Assembly (NCBI RefSeq): GCF_000621505.1
Contig: NZ_KK211289.1
Location: 1 to 64,000, forward strand
Length of the DNA: 64,000 bases
Source: Ruminiclostridium cellobioparum DSM 1351 = ATCC 15832
Lineage (GTDB): Bacteria > Bacillota > Clostridia > Acetivibrionales > DSM-1351
Direction of reading: 5' to 3'
The notes below the pieces were generated by a model. That model made no database searches and was not told where the DNA came from. It saw only the letters and a program-made list of their open reading frames with translations. A program made the position numbers and the translations under genes. The stretch's first letter is position 1; every line of letters begins with the position of its first letter. Positions 37,075-46,750 of this stretch are shown here, in pieces.

Positions 37075-38865
37075 TCAATTCAGAATTTCTTCGTGTATCC
37101 CTTCCGTTTTAGTTATATCAACACTGGCGGCATTGCAAAAAAATGAAAAAGAAACCTTTGTGCCTTTCTGAAATTCGCTTTCAATTTTTAAGGAGGAGGA
37201 ACTGCCATAAATCAACTGCAATCTGCTGTTAACATTGGAAAGTCCGATATGACCGCTCTCATCATCGGGTGTTCTGAGCTTTCTTTTCAAAAGCTCAAGC
37301 TCTTCCTGTGAGAATCCGCGTCCGTTATCCTCCACACACAGGGTAACGCAGTTTCCCGTCCGGTGGCAATGTACCGTAACACCGCATTTTTGCTGTGATG
37401 GAACAATCCCATGGAAAATACTGTTTTCCACCAGGGGATAACAGATCATTCTGGGCAGTTCCATGTCAAGAAGCTCTTGGTCAACATTCCACACGACGTT
37501 TGGTATCTTGTTATAGCTGAACTGCAAAACACCCACATAATTATTGATATACTCCATTTCATTTTTCAGTGTGGTCATTGACTGGGGATTCACCCTCAGC
37601 ATTGATCTCAGCAGCATGATAAAGGTTTTGGTCAGCCTGATGATATTGCCGAAATCTTCACGCCGTGCAAGACAAATAATACAATTAAGCGTATTGTAGA
37701 TAAAATGCGGATTGATTTGATAGAGCAGCATTTTGATTTGCGTCTCATGTTCCTTTTTCTCACTTGTAATCAGCTCCTGGGTGTGCCGGTCTATATCTTC
37801 AACCATTTTATTGAAAACCAGGGCCGCCTCCTCAATTTCATCTCCTGTGCTCAGGGATATATGCTCGTTCCTGCTGCCCCTGGAAACCCTCTGCATTCCC
37901 TTTACCAGCGTCTCGAGAGGTACAACTATATTGGAAACAATTTTACTGATGACCGACAGCATGATTATAAGACAAATAATCACGATTCCAAGGATAATCT
38001 TATTAATTTTGTTAAAGGATTCGCTTATCTTATGACTTGAGATGGAGTATACCACGTACCATCCATCCGTTCCCACCTTATCCTTGAAATAATAATTCTG
38101 GCGGTTTTGAAAAAAATTGGTTTCAGCACCGAACTGTTTCAGTTCCGATTCAAGATTTTTTTCCATGCTGCTGCTGTATATTGTGTTGCCCAGATTGTCA
38201 TGAAGTTCAATCTCAATTCCGGAGCTTTTATCAAATACGATTGGCTGTACAAGCTCGCTGTACCTGACAAGTACGATAAGCTTGCCGATGTGTTTATAGG
38301 AAGGCTGCTTGCTGTATATGTTATTGATATATGCAATGGCTTTCCACTCACCGCCTGAGCTGTTGTACCTCACATTATGTATTGAGGTAAAACCATTTTG
38401 CGAACTTTCCAGAAAACCTTTATAGATGGGCTGCTTCAATAAATCGGAGTAGGTATGATTTAATTCTAAAACTTGATCGTAGCAATCGGTAACAAACATA
38501 TCATAAACAATATTATCTCTTAAAATTACATATTCCTTAAGCTTTTTTTCCAATCTCTGAACCATGGAATAATAATTATATGTGTTTTCCATCCGGTAAT
38601 TATCACAGGAAATCTGTACGGTGTCATCAAAAGAAATATTGCGTGCATAGGCCATAATTTCATCAAAACTGCCCGAAACCTGCTGGGACATTTTAACGAC
38701 CATATCCCGGTTGCTATTGACAATGGACTGCTTGATTATGGGCTCCAAATAAAAATATATGGCCAGGCTGCACATTACCACAGAGAGAATGATTGCACAT
38801 AGAACCGCAGACAGAATCCTTAAAAAAATTCTGGTTTTTTTTCTAAAGAACATTTCTCTTCTCAT
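37075..38865 (-). CDS. Sensor histidine kinase, YesM type
   Basis: Membrane kinase, 596 aa. First helix near residues 12-38, extracellular sensor region, second helix near 290-312, HAMP, then phospho-acceptor His387 in INPHFIYNTL; N-box PLVENSIFHG; G-box DNGRGFS. Start ATG 38,865 has GGAGGAG upstream and lies 23 bases inside the end of the regulator gene. Here the regulator gene comes first and the kinase second, the reverse of the other three pairs in the window. It probably senses the mannoside imported by the downstream genes. Confidence 0.9.
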   Translation of the reverse strand: MRREMFFRKKTRIFLRILSAVLCAIILSVVMCSLAIYFYLEPIIKQSIVNSNRDMVVKMSQQVSGSFDEIMAYARNISFDDTVQISCDNYRMENTYNYYSMVQRLEKKLKEYVILRDNIVYDMFVTDCYDQVLELNHTYSDLLKQPIYKGFLESSQNGFTSIHNVRYNSSGGEWKAIAYINNIYSKQPSYKHIGKLIVLVRYSELVQPIVFDKSSGIEIELHDNLGNTIYSSSMEKNLESELKQFGAETNFFQNRQNYYFKDKVGTDGWYVVYSISSHKISESFNKINKIILGIVIICLIIMLSVISKIVSNIVVPLETLVKGMQRVSRGSRNEHISLSTGDEIEEAALVFNKMVEDIDRHTQELITSEKKEHETQIKMLLYQINPHFIYNTLNCIICLARREDFGNIIRLTKTFIMLLRSMLRVNPQSMTTLKNEMEYINNYVGVLQFSYNKIPNVVWNVDQELLDMELPRMICYPLVENSIFHGIVPSQQKCGVTVHCHRTGNCVTLCVEDNGRGFSQEELELLKRKLRTPDDESGHIGLSNVNSRLQLIYGSSSSLKIESEFQKGTKVSFSFFCNAASVDITKTEGIHEEILN

Positions 38866-40393
38866 CTTTGCTCCTCCAGATAGAACGGCCGAAATCACTG
38901 GGCATTTTCCCGGTTTCTTTTTTGAACATTTTACTGAAATACTGAATTGTCTGATAACCCACCATTTCACTCACTTCATATACCTTGTAATTTCCGGTTT
39001 CCAGTAATTCCACGGCCTTGTCCATGCGTACCTTGGTTAAATACGAAGAAAAGTTCATGCCAACTTCCCTTTTAAATAATTGACTGATATAGATCACACT
39101 GATATCAAGCTTTCTGGACAAGTCGGAAAGATTGACCTCTTCCTGGTAATGCTCATGTATATACTTGATGATATCCCGTATTTTTTTTGAGTACTGGGGC
39201 ATAAGTGCCGCTTCCAATTTACCGATAGCCTCGTTGTAGAGCTCAACCAGTTCATAAACATTCCCCGAACGGGAACAAAGAATAATATTATCAAGGCGGT
39301 CATGAAGATTTTCCAGACCATTTTGATTATGGACATTGGCCAGCGTGTAAATAAGTTCATGCACACATTCGTCCAGAAGCTCCACACTTTTATACTGCAC
39401 CAGTAAATCAGTGAACAATGCTAAAAGCTGCTTGTGCAACACATCCCTGTTCATGCCGGATATATTCTGTTTAATGGCTTTTATCAGTTCTCTTACTTCC
39501 TCTGCCTTTCCATGGCCAGGTGGAATATCCTGTATATCAAGTACACAGTCTCCCTTATAAAAAACTTTTTGCCTGAGAATTTTTTTAGCCACTTTATATC
39601 CGTCTAAAATTTTATCCGTATGAAAAATATACGGTCCAATCCCCACAGCAGTATTTACTTCAAGAATCTTCGAGAAAGCGTCCTGCTGCTTTTTTACAAA
39701 AGCCCGGACAAAATCCCGGCTTCGCGCTTCACTTAAGGATTCAGGCACCTTCAAAAATATAACGTACTCCCGTGCTCCTATATCCACACTCTCAAATTCA
39801 TATTCAGACAGCATAGCCTCCGTTGTTTCCTTCAAACGTTTGTATGCCGTCAAACCGTTCCCGGGGATTTCCCCCAATTCAACTACCATAACAATACTTC
39901 TGCCATGCCATCTGAAAAAATTATCCACTCCCTGACTGACAATATCTCCCCGCGTCAAATATTCCTTCAAAGACATGGATTTGGTAATTCTCCCCATATT
40001 TCTTTCTTTGTTCAAGGCAGCTTTTTGTTTTTCAAGTTCACATAAAAGAATTTCGTCATCCACCTCATGCTTTAGTACATAGGAATGGACATCCAAATAA
40101 AGAGCCTTTTTTGCGTATTCAAATTCTTCATAAGCAGTGAGCAAAATAAACTGTGCATGTGAGCCGGTTTTCCGTATCTGATCGATCATTTCCAGCCCTG
40201 ACATGACCGGCATCTTGATATCGGTAATAACTATGTCGGGATTATATCTGTGAAACATTGCGAGTCCCTCTTCGCCGTTTTTGGCCCCGGTGACAAGTTT
40301 ATATCCGTGTTTGGTCCAATCAATCAAATGTTCAATATCTTCACGGATTATGTCATTATCCTCTACAATTAATACTTTATACAAATTACACAT
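38843..40393 (-). CDS. Response regulator, YesN type (receiver plus AraC HTH)
   Basis: Response regulator of 516 aa. Receiver with Asp58 (IVITDIKMPVMSG). The conserved Lys is followed by His (YVLKHEVDDE) where Pro is usual, a variation of uncertain effect. C-terminal AraC double helix-turn-helix: LSRKLDISVIYISQLFKREV and VSEMVGYQTIQYFSKMFKKE. Start ATG 40,393 follows AGGTGGAG. It heads the operon of kinase, transporter and GH2 genes and is divergent from an AraC gene, so the 200-base gap 40,394-40,592 holds both promoters. Confidence 0.9.
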   Translation of the reverse strand: MCNLYKVLIVEDNDIIREDIEHLIDWTKHGYKLVTGAKNGEEGLAMFHRYNPDIVITDIKMPVMSGLEMIDQIRKTGSHAQFILLTAYEEFEYAKKALYLDVHSYVLKHEVDDEILLCELEKQKAALNKERNMGRITKSMSLKEYLTRGDIVSQGVDNFFRWHGRSIVMVVELGEIPGNGLTAYKRLKETTEAMLSEYEFESVDIGAREYVIFLKVPESLSEARSRDFVRAFVKKQQDAFSKILEVNTAVGIGPYIFHTDKILDGYKVAKKILRQKVFYKGDCVLDIQDIPPGHGKAEEVRELIKAIKQNISGMNRDVLHKQLLALFTDLLVQYKSVELLDECVHELIYTLANVHNQNGLENLHDRLDNIILCSRSGNVYELVELYNEAIGKLEAALMPQYSKKIRDIIKYIHEHYQEEVNLSDLSRKLDISVIYISQLFKREVGMNFSSYLTKVRMDKAVELLETGNYKVYEVSEMVGYQTIQYFSKMFKKETGKMPSDFGRSIWRSKDEKRNVL

Positions 40394-40592
40394 ATCTCCA
40401 CCTGCCTGTCCGCAAATTATTATACACATTAAACAAATTATATACATTTAATATTGAATAAACAATAACCACAAATATGAAATTACCGTACTGTCACCTG
40501 CAACCTTGACATTCGGCGGATTTGCCCCCGTTTTCGATATAAAGCATTGAACATCGCACCGCATATGTTGTAATATAAAGCTGGAGGTTAAT

Positions 40593-41489
40593 ATGGGCTT
40601 TAATGATATCTATGATCAAAAACTTATAAATGAGGACTATCAGCCAGAGGTAAAGGCGTATTATTTCCGCAGGTGGAATAATTATTCAATGGATTTCCAT
40701 TATCATGACAGGGTTGAGATAATGTATGTTATCAAGGGCTCCTGCCAGATTTATATTGAAAATTATGAAGCTGAGAAAATTAATTTCAGAAAAGGCGATT
40801 TTATTATGATCAATGCGATGGTCCCGCACAAGCTCATAGTTAATGGGGATTCGGACTGTATGATGATGAACATTGAGTTTGTATTTGCAAAGCAGTCGAA
40901 CTTCCTGCCTTCCTTCAGAGAGTTTGTAAACAACTCAAAGGAATTGGAGGAGCTCATTGCAGCAAAAGAACCCTTCTTCATTTTAAAAGACTATGAAGAT
41001 GTATACCAGCTTTTAAAAAGCCTGGTGGTGGAGCTCAGTGCCTCATCCTCCGAACAGAGTATTTCGGCTTTTCTTCTGATGTATGAAATACTTTTAAGAA
41101 CCTCCGGTGCGGTAATGAAAAGGAAGAATGAATCTCCTGCCGACAATTATGTCAACAAAACAAAGCTCTTTATTAACCTTAATTATGATAAGAAGATTAG
41201 CCTGAAGGACATTTCGGCCTATTCAAATATTAATGAGGACTACCTGAACAGGATATTCAAAAGGAGCACAGGAACTTCTGTCATTGAATACCTGACCGGT
41301 ATACGGGTACAAAAAGCAAAAATGCTGCTTCGCAATACAAATATCCCGATAATTGATATTTCAGACATTGTGGGAATAAGCAGCCGGCAGTACTTCAATC
41401 AGGTATTTAAAAAGGCTGCCGGCCTTTCTCCTAAAAAATTCAGAAAAAGCTTTGAGGTGGAACTTTTCGGAGAAGATCATAAAAATTAA
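40593..41489 (+). CDS. AraC-family transcriptional regulator
   Basis: One-component sugar-responsive regulator, 298 aa. N-terminal cupin-like ligand domain (DFHYHDRVEIMYVIKGSCQI with the His pair and Glu) and C-terminal AraC double helix-turn-helix (ISAYSNINEDYLNRIFKRST; ISDIVGISSRQYFNQVFKKA). GGAGG lies six bases before the ATG. It precedes the GH4 gene by about 120 bases in the same direction and probably controls it. It could also act on the divergent mannoside operon. Confidence 0.9.
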   Translation: MGFNDIYDQKLINEDYQPEVKAYYFRRWNNYSMDFHYHDRVEIMYVIKGSCQIYIENYEAEKINFRKGDFIMINAMVPHKLIVNGDSDCMMMNIEFVFAKQSNFLPSFREFVNNSKELEELIAAKEPFFILKDYEDVYQLLKSLVVELSASSSEQSISAFLLMYEILLRTSGAVMKRKNESPADNYVNKTKLFINLNYDKKISLKDISAYSNINEDYLNRIFKRSTGTSVIEYLTGIRVQKAKMLLRNTNIPIIDISDIVGISSRQYFNQVFKKAAGLSPKKFRKSFEVELFGEDHKN

Positions 41490-41611
41490 AAAAGTCGCTA
41501 TTTCTTTCATTCTATCACCAAACTGATCTTTATTTTTAAAACATCCTCACCGTATATTGCTTATAATTAACTTAGGATTCTTAAAACAATTTGTGGTGGG
41601 AGGAATATGAT

Positions 41612-43120
41612 ATGTCTTTTAAAATTGCCTTTATAGGAGCGGGAAGCATAGGCTTTACCAGAGGACTGCTAAGGGATATTCTGGCAGTAAAGGAATTCAA
41701 TAATATTGAAGTGGCCTTTACAGATATTAATGAACACAACCTGGAGATGGTCACACAGCTGTGTCAGAGGGATATTGACCAGAACGGGCTTAAAATAAAA
41801 ATCCAGGCGACTGCCGACAGGCGGGAGGCTGTAAAAAATGCAAGGTACGTGTTCAATGTTGTAAGAATCGGCGGTATTGAAGCATACCAGCATGACATTG
41901 ATATCCCGTTGAAATACGGCGTCGACCAATGTGTCGGCGATACTCTGTGTGCCGGCGGAATCATGTATGGGCAGAGGGGAATAGTCGCTATTCTTGACTT
42001 TTGCAAGGATATCAGGGAGGTTGCCCAACCCGGATGCCTGCTGTTGAATTATGCCAACCCCAATGCAATGGTGACCTGGGCCTGCAACAAGTACGGCGGG
42101 GTCAGAACCATAGGACTATGCCATGGCGTGCAGCATGGACATGAGCAGATAGCCAATGTTTTCGGACTTAAGAAGGAGGAAGTGGATATCATATGCGCCG
42201 GCATCAATCATCAGACCTGGTATATTCAGATCCGGCATAACGGGGAGGATCTGACAGGAAAGCTGCTGGAGGCCTTCCAGAAGCATCCGGAATATTCCGT
42301 TACTGAAAAAGTCCGTATAGATATGCTCAAAAGATTCGGTTACTACAGCACAGAATCAAACGGACACCTGAGCGAATACGTTCCATGGTACAGAAAGCGT
42401 CCCGGTGAAATAACGGACTGGATTGATCTGGGCTGCTGGATAAACGGTGAAACAGGCGGATACCTGAGAGTTACAACCGAGGGAAGAAACTGGTTTGAAA
42501 CCGATTTTCCCAACTGGATGAAGGAACCCGCCTTTGAATACAAGGAAGAACTGAGAAGCAAGGAGCATGGGTCTTACATAGTGGAAGGCCTTGAAACAGG
42601 CAGAATTTACAGAGGTCATTTCAACGTGGTAAATAACGGTGCTATTTCAAATCTGCCTGATGACGCCATCGTTGAAGTTCCGGGTTATGTTGATGCAAAC
42701 GGGATAAATATTCCCAGAGTTGGTAATTTGCCGCTGGGCTGTGCTGCCGTCTGCAATGCCAGCATATCTGTTCAGAGACTGTCTGTGGAGGCAGCTGTCA
42801 GCGGTGACGATAAATTACTCCGACAGGCTATGATGCTTGACCCGCTGGTAGGTGCCGTATGCAATACAAATGAAATATGGCAGATGACCGATGAAATGCT
42901 GGTGGCTCAGAAGCAGTGGCTGCCGCAGTACGGCAAGGCAATAGCCGAGGCCGAAGAACGGCTGAAGAGCGGCAGCCTCATACCTGTAAAGGAAGGCTAT
43001 AAAGGTGCTGCAAGGCTCCATACCAAAACAGTGGAGGAAATGGCCCGGGACAGGGAATCAGCCAAAAGAAACGCAGGTGCCGCAGACAAAGCGGAGGAAC
43101 GTCCCGCCGAAAAGAAGTAA
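41612..43120 (+). CDS. GH4-family glycosidase, alpha-galactosidase-like
   Basis: Cytoplasmic NAD- and metal-dependent glycosidase of family GH4, 502 aa. The NAD-binding fold starts KIAFIGAGSIGFTRGLLRDI. The metal-binding Cys is in GLCHGVQH (about 170) and the His in GINHQTWY (about 200); NYANPNAM and GDTLCAGGI are also family motifs. The CHxVQ form favours the MelA-like alpha-galactosidase subgroup over the alpha-glucosidase or 6-phospho groups. Start ATG 41,612 follows GGGAGG; a candidate -10 TATAAT is at 41,562. The last ~25 residues are a charged Ala/Glu/Lys tail. Removing alpha-galactose side groups would complement the GH2 mannosidase-type enzymes next door. Confidence 0.87.
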   Translation: MSFKIAFIGAGSIGFTRGLLRDILAVKEFNNIEVAFTDINEHNLEMVTQLCQRDIDQNGLKIKIQATADRREAVKNARYVFNVVRIGGIEAYQHDIDIPLKYGVDQCVGDTLCAGGIMYGQRGIVAILDFCKDIREVAQPGCLLLNYANPNAMVTWACNKYGGVRTIGLCHGVQHGHEQIANVFGLKKEEVDIICAGINHQTWYIQIRHNGEDLTGKLLEAFQKHPEYSVTEKVRIDMLKRFGYYSTESNGHLSEYVPWYRKRPGEITDWIDLGCWINGETGGYLRVTTEGRNWFETDFPNWMKEPAFEYKEELRSKEHGSYIVEGLETGRIYRGHFNVVNNGAISNLPDDAIVEVPGYVDANGINIPRVGNLPLGCAAVCNASISVQRLSVEAAVSGDDKLLRQAMMLDPLVGAVCNTNEIWQMTDEMLVAQKQWLPQYGKAIAEAEERLKSGSLIPVKEGYKGAARLHTKTVEEMARDRESAKRNAGAADKAEERPAEKK

Positions 43121-43204
43121 ATACAACAGGATACAGCCGGCAATATCTGCAAAACAAAAAAATTGAAATATGGATACGTCTGTAAAATACTGTGATAGTG
43201 CCTG

Positions 43205-43248
43205 CTTTCTTTTTCAGGCAGTAATTTTATTCTATAAGTTACTGCCTG
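43205..43248. other. Inverted repeats between convergent GH4 and regulator genes
   Basis: CAGGCAGTAA (43,215-43,224) is an exact inverted match to TTACTGCCTG (43,239-43,248), the latter inside the regulator's last codons. GCCTG at about 43,200-43,204 can instead pair with CAGGC (43,215). A role in ending both transcripts is likely but there is no strong T-run. Confidence 0.4.
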
Positions 43249-44827
43249 AATTTCTGTATTCCGTTGGCTGTAAATCATACACTTTTTTGAATACCTGGCT
43301 GAAGTAGCGAGAATCGTCATAGCCCACGGCGCGGGAAACTTCATATATTTTCATATTTGTATTTTTCAAAAGGTAAGCTGCCTTTTTAACTCTGACTTCC
43401 AGCAGATAATCCGAGAAAGTCTTTGAAGTCAGAGTTTTAAACAGTGTAGAAAAATAGTTTTTATTGAGAAAAAAGTGCGAGGATATATCTGTCAGGGTCA
43501 CGTTCCTGTAGTGTTCATCGATATATTTTTTTATTTCCTCTTTAAACTGCTGTTCAGTGTAGCTGTAGGCTTCCAAAACAGACGGCAGAAGAACCAGTAG
43601 TTCATCAATATATTGTATTGCTCTCCTGATATTGTACTGCTCCAAATGCTTTGATACCCGGTCAATTATCGTATGGATTTTTTCATGCAAGTTATCTTCC
43701 TTCTCCCTGTACCGCAGGATAATATTTACTTTGTCAATAAACCAGCTTATATTTTCAGCCATATCACCCATGGTCAGATTGTTTACATAATCGTCAGACA
43801 GTACATACCGGAGTCTGTTTAAAAGATCCTGATAACTATAAATACTCTTATTCTCAATTATACAATCCATAAGCAGATTGATCTCCCTCCATTCCTCCGA
43901 ATTTGAACAAATGCTGTCTCCATATGTGCAGAAAAACTCCCTGTTGTTGAATTTGGTCGTTTTTAGAGCTTCAGATGCCTGCCTATAGGCGTGAAACATA
44001 CCGTCCAGGTATTCAAAGCTGCCGCTGGAACCAGCTGTAACAGTCAGGTTCATATCCTTTTTTAAAGAATGATATATTTCATTTAAGCATTTTCTTATCT
44101 GATCATTGTCTGAAGCGGTATGAATAATCACAAACTCGTTTACCCTGTAAAACTGCCTGAATACAATAGTCTTGCTGAAAGTAAAGCGTTCATGAATAAA
44201 TGCCCTGATATAATCGTAAAATTCATTCAAATTTCCGTTAAAGCTATTTATAAGGCACTGCTGTGTACTTTGAAGTTTTATGGCGATCAGGGAATAATTC
44301 CCTTCGGGTAAAACCACCTTTTGCTGATTGGCTTTGACTATAATAAAATTTTCATCTTCAATATCGTTATAGGTGATCTCGCTCAGAAATTCCTCCTGAA
44401 CCATTTCCAGACCCTTGCTGGAATATCTGCTGCCTGTGTCCTTCGCAGGCTGCTCCCTGAGAAGGCTTTGGGCAGTTTTCTTCAATATGTCCAGGAGATC
44501 CATTTCATTAACAGGTTTCAAAAGGTAGTCAACTGCTTTGAGCAAAAAGGCAGGCCGGGTATAGGAGAAGTCCCCATAGCCGCTCAGGACAATTATTTTA
44601 CAGGCATGCTCCAGAGCGTTTACCCAGCTCATAAAGGTTAACCCATCGGAAACAGGCATTTTCATATCTGTTATAATAATGTCGGGGGACTGCTCCTTGA
44701 ACATTTCAAAGGCCTCCTCCCCATTAAAAGCATTTCCCGAGATTTCAAAATCCAGGCTGTTTTTTTCGATAAGGCCTTTAATAGTGTTATGTACCGTAAT
44801 GTCATCATCAACAATCAGTATTTTCAT
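43232..44827 (-). CDS. Response regulator, YesN type (receiver plus AraC HTH)
   Basis: Response regulator of 531 aa. Receiver: LIVDDD, phospho-acceptor Asp54 (IIITDMKMPVSDG), Lys in YLLKPVNE. C-terminal AraC helix-turn-helix: ISSHFFLNKNYFSTLFKTLT and VSRAVGYDDSRYFSQVFKKV. AAGGAG precedes ATG 44,827, which lies 20 bases inside the kinase gene, so the pair is translationally coupled. The probable target is the divergent transport operon starting at 46,751. Its 3' end converges with the GH4 gene. Confidence 0.92.
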   Translation of the reverse strand: MKILIVDDDITVHNTIKGLIEKNSLDFEISGNAFNGEEAFEMFKEQSPDIIITDMKMPVSDGLTFMSWVNALEHACKIIVLSGYGDFSYTRPAFLLKAVDYLLKPVNEMDLLDILKKTAQSLLREQPAKDTGSRYSSKGLEMVQEEFLSEITYNDIEDENFIIVKANQQKVVLPEGNYSLIAIKLQSTQQCLINSFNGNLNEFYDYIRAFIHERFTFSKTIVFRQFYRVNEFVIIHTASDNDQIRKCLNEIYHSLKKDMNLTVTAGSSGSFEYLDGMFHAYRQASEALKTTKFNNREFFCTYGDSICSNSEEWREINLLMDCIIENKSIYSYQDLLNRLRYVLSDDYVNNLTMGDMAENISWFIDKVNIILRYREKEDNLHEKIHTIIDRVSKHLEQYNIRRAIQYIDELLVLLPSVLEAYSYTEQQFKEEIKKYIDEHYRNVTLTDISSHFFLNKNYFSTLFKTLTSKTFSDYLLEVRVKKAAYLLKNTNMKIYEVSRAVGYDDSRYFSQVFKKVYDLQPTEYRNSGSNL

Positions 44828-46556
44828 TTTCGTTTCTCCTTATCAAGGGTAGTGTATATGTTATTACAGTTCCGATATCCAACTGACTGTCAATCTGTAG
44901 ACCATACTGCTTCCCGCAAAGAAGGTTGATTCTTTTTTGAACGTTATAAATGCCTATACTGTCATAGCTTTTATATTTTTCCTCAAAATTTGCATTTCTT
45001 AAGTTGCTGTTTATATGGGAAACTTCCTCAGCTGTTATTCCGCGTCCATTATCGTTTACATAAATATATAACAGCTTATTCTCCCCATCACATTCAAAAG
45101 TTATTTCAAGCCTTTTTCCGGTTTTAGGCGAAGAAAGCAGTCCGTGCATCACGGCATTTTCCACGGTTGGCTGCAGTATCAGCTTAGGGACCTGTAAAGA
45201 ATGGAATGCCGGAGGTATTTTTATCTTGAAATTTATTGCATTGTTATACCTTTTGGAAATAATAAGCATATAATTCCGGACATTCATGATTTCGTTCTGC
45301 AGCCCGGTATAATTTTCGTTAATATTCATATTAAAACGGTACATATCGCTCAGCGATTTACATATGGTATTTATATCGGAGGTATTGTTTTCGCTTGCCA
45401 TATTGGAAATGGCCTGAAGCGTATTATGCAGGAAATGCGGAGAGATCTGGGCCTGTAAAGCCCCTATCTGTGCATCCTTGAAGTCCAGTTTGGATTTAAC
45501 CTCATACTCAAGGTACCACTTTATTGTGTCGGTCATCTCATTATATATCATGCCCAACTCACCTATTTCATCATTTGAGACTATTTCAACCTTGTTGTTG
45601 TAATTGCGCTGCTTAATGCTGTTCATGCTCCGGCTGAGCATAACTATCGGCCTGGTAATTTTTCTGCTTAAAACATAGGATATGTATATTACGGCAAGGA
45701 TGGTCAGAAATAAAACCGCAATGGTGATATACACCGAAAGCCTGGTGGAGAGACTGTCTTCGTACAAATATATTAAATCCGAATTTATATTGTCAATATG
45801 CTTTACAACAACATTTTTTCCGTTTGGAGCAACCTGCTTATAATACAGCCCTGTCCGGCTTATATGTGAATTATACATTATCTGGCCGTTGCCGGCTACA
45901 ATATAAAAGGTTCCCTTGTGAAACTGATTGAAACTTTCAATGACCTCCTCAATGGATTTTGCATCAAGTGTAAATTCAAGAAAGCCGATGTAACTGCCCT
46001 TAAAGTTTATAGGATAATAATAACGTACCACCTCCATCTGAAAATCACTATCTGCCATAAATACCAGCATTCTTGTGTGATCTCCGGTTTCTTCCGAAAC
46101 ACGGGTATAATACTGATAATTATTGGGTATTTTTCCCTTAAGGGTAACAGGTCTATAATATAAATAATAGCTAAGCAACTCATTATCCGAATTATAAAAG
46201 TTTACATTCAGCAGGTTGTTTTTCCTGGTGGAACCCGTATATAAATTAAAAATGTCTGTTATGGCATTATGCACCAGATAGTAATTTGCATTGGTTTTCT
46301 TATCGGCAATGCCTCTGAGCAAGTTAAAATTGCTGTAAATATTGTAGGCGGCATTATCAAGGTTTGCAATTTCGTATTCCAGACTCCGGTACATATTTTC
46401 CTGTATTTGTACCTGGGCATAGTTATAATTTGATTGCTTTACCTCGTCTGTTTGGTATATTATGTAAACAGATAAAAGTACCAGAGGGATGGTGACACAG
46501 CACAGCATGGCTAACAGAAACTTTTGTTGTATGTTAAAATCTTTTATGGATTTCAT
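44808..46556 (-). CDS. Sensor histidine kinase, YesM type
   Basis: Membrane kinase, 582 aa. Helices near residues 13-34 and 275-297 flank the extracellular sensor region; HAMP follows; phospho-acceptor His374 in ISPHFLHNTL; N-box PTVENAVMHG; G-box DNGRGIT. The ATG at 46,556 has GAGG about nine bases upstream. It is divergent from the binding-protein gene at 46,751, with a 190-base promoter region between. Confidence 0.9.
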   Translation of the reverse strand: MKSIKDFNIQQKFLLAMLCCVTIPLVLLSVYIIYQTDEVKQSNYNYAQVQIQENMYRSLEYEIANLDNAAYNIYSNFNLLRGIADKKTNANYYLVHNAITDIFNLYTGSTRKNNLLNVNFYNSDNELLSYYLYYRPVTLKGKIPNNYQYYTRVSEETGDHTRMLVFMADSDFQMEVVRYYYPINFKGSYIGFLEFTLDAKSIEEVIESFNQFHKGTFYIVAGNGQIMYNSHISRTGLYYKQVAPNGKNVVVKHIDNINSDLIYLYEDSLSTRLSVYITIAVLFLTILAVIYISYVLSRKITRPIVMLSRSMNSIKQRNYNNKVEIVSNDEIGELGMIYNEMTDTIKWYLEYEVKSKLDFKDAQIGALQAQISPHFLHNTLQAISNMASENNTSDINTICKSLSDMYRFNMNINENYTGLQNEIMNVRNYMLIISKRYNNAINFKIKIPPAFHSLQVPKLILQPTVENAVMHGLLSSPKTGKRLEITFECDGENKLLYIYVNDNGRGITAEEVSHINSNLRNANFEEKYKSYDSIGIYNVQKRINLLCGKQYGLQIDSQLDIGTVITYTLPLIRRNENENTDC

Positions 46557-46694
46557 CAAGATGCGCCTCGTCTTTTCTATCGGAATATTAACATCATTAT
46601 AGCATTGATCATTATTCTAATCGACGATTGCAGACAACAATCTGAAAATATTAAACAAAAAACCGATCTCTACCGCATTTGTTTTTTATATATA

Positions 46695-46724
46695 TTGCAC
46701 TATACTTTGCTTAGAATTTATAAA
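46695..46724 (+). promoter_or_regulatory. Candidate sigma-A promoter of the plus-strand transport operon
   Basis: TTGCAC (46,695-46,700) and TATAAA (46,719-46,724) are 18 bases apart, followed by AGGAGG at about 46,737-46,742 and the binding-protein ATG at 46,751. The resulting leader is short, about 20 bases. Confidence 0.5.
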
Positions 46725-46750
46725 AATAATATTTTCAGGAGGAAATCAGT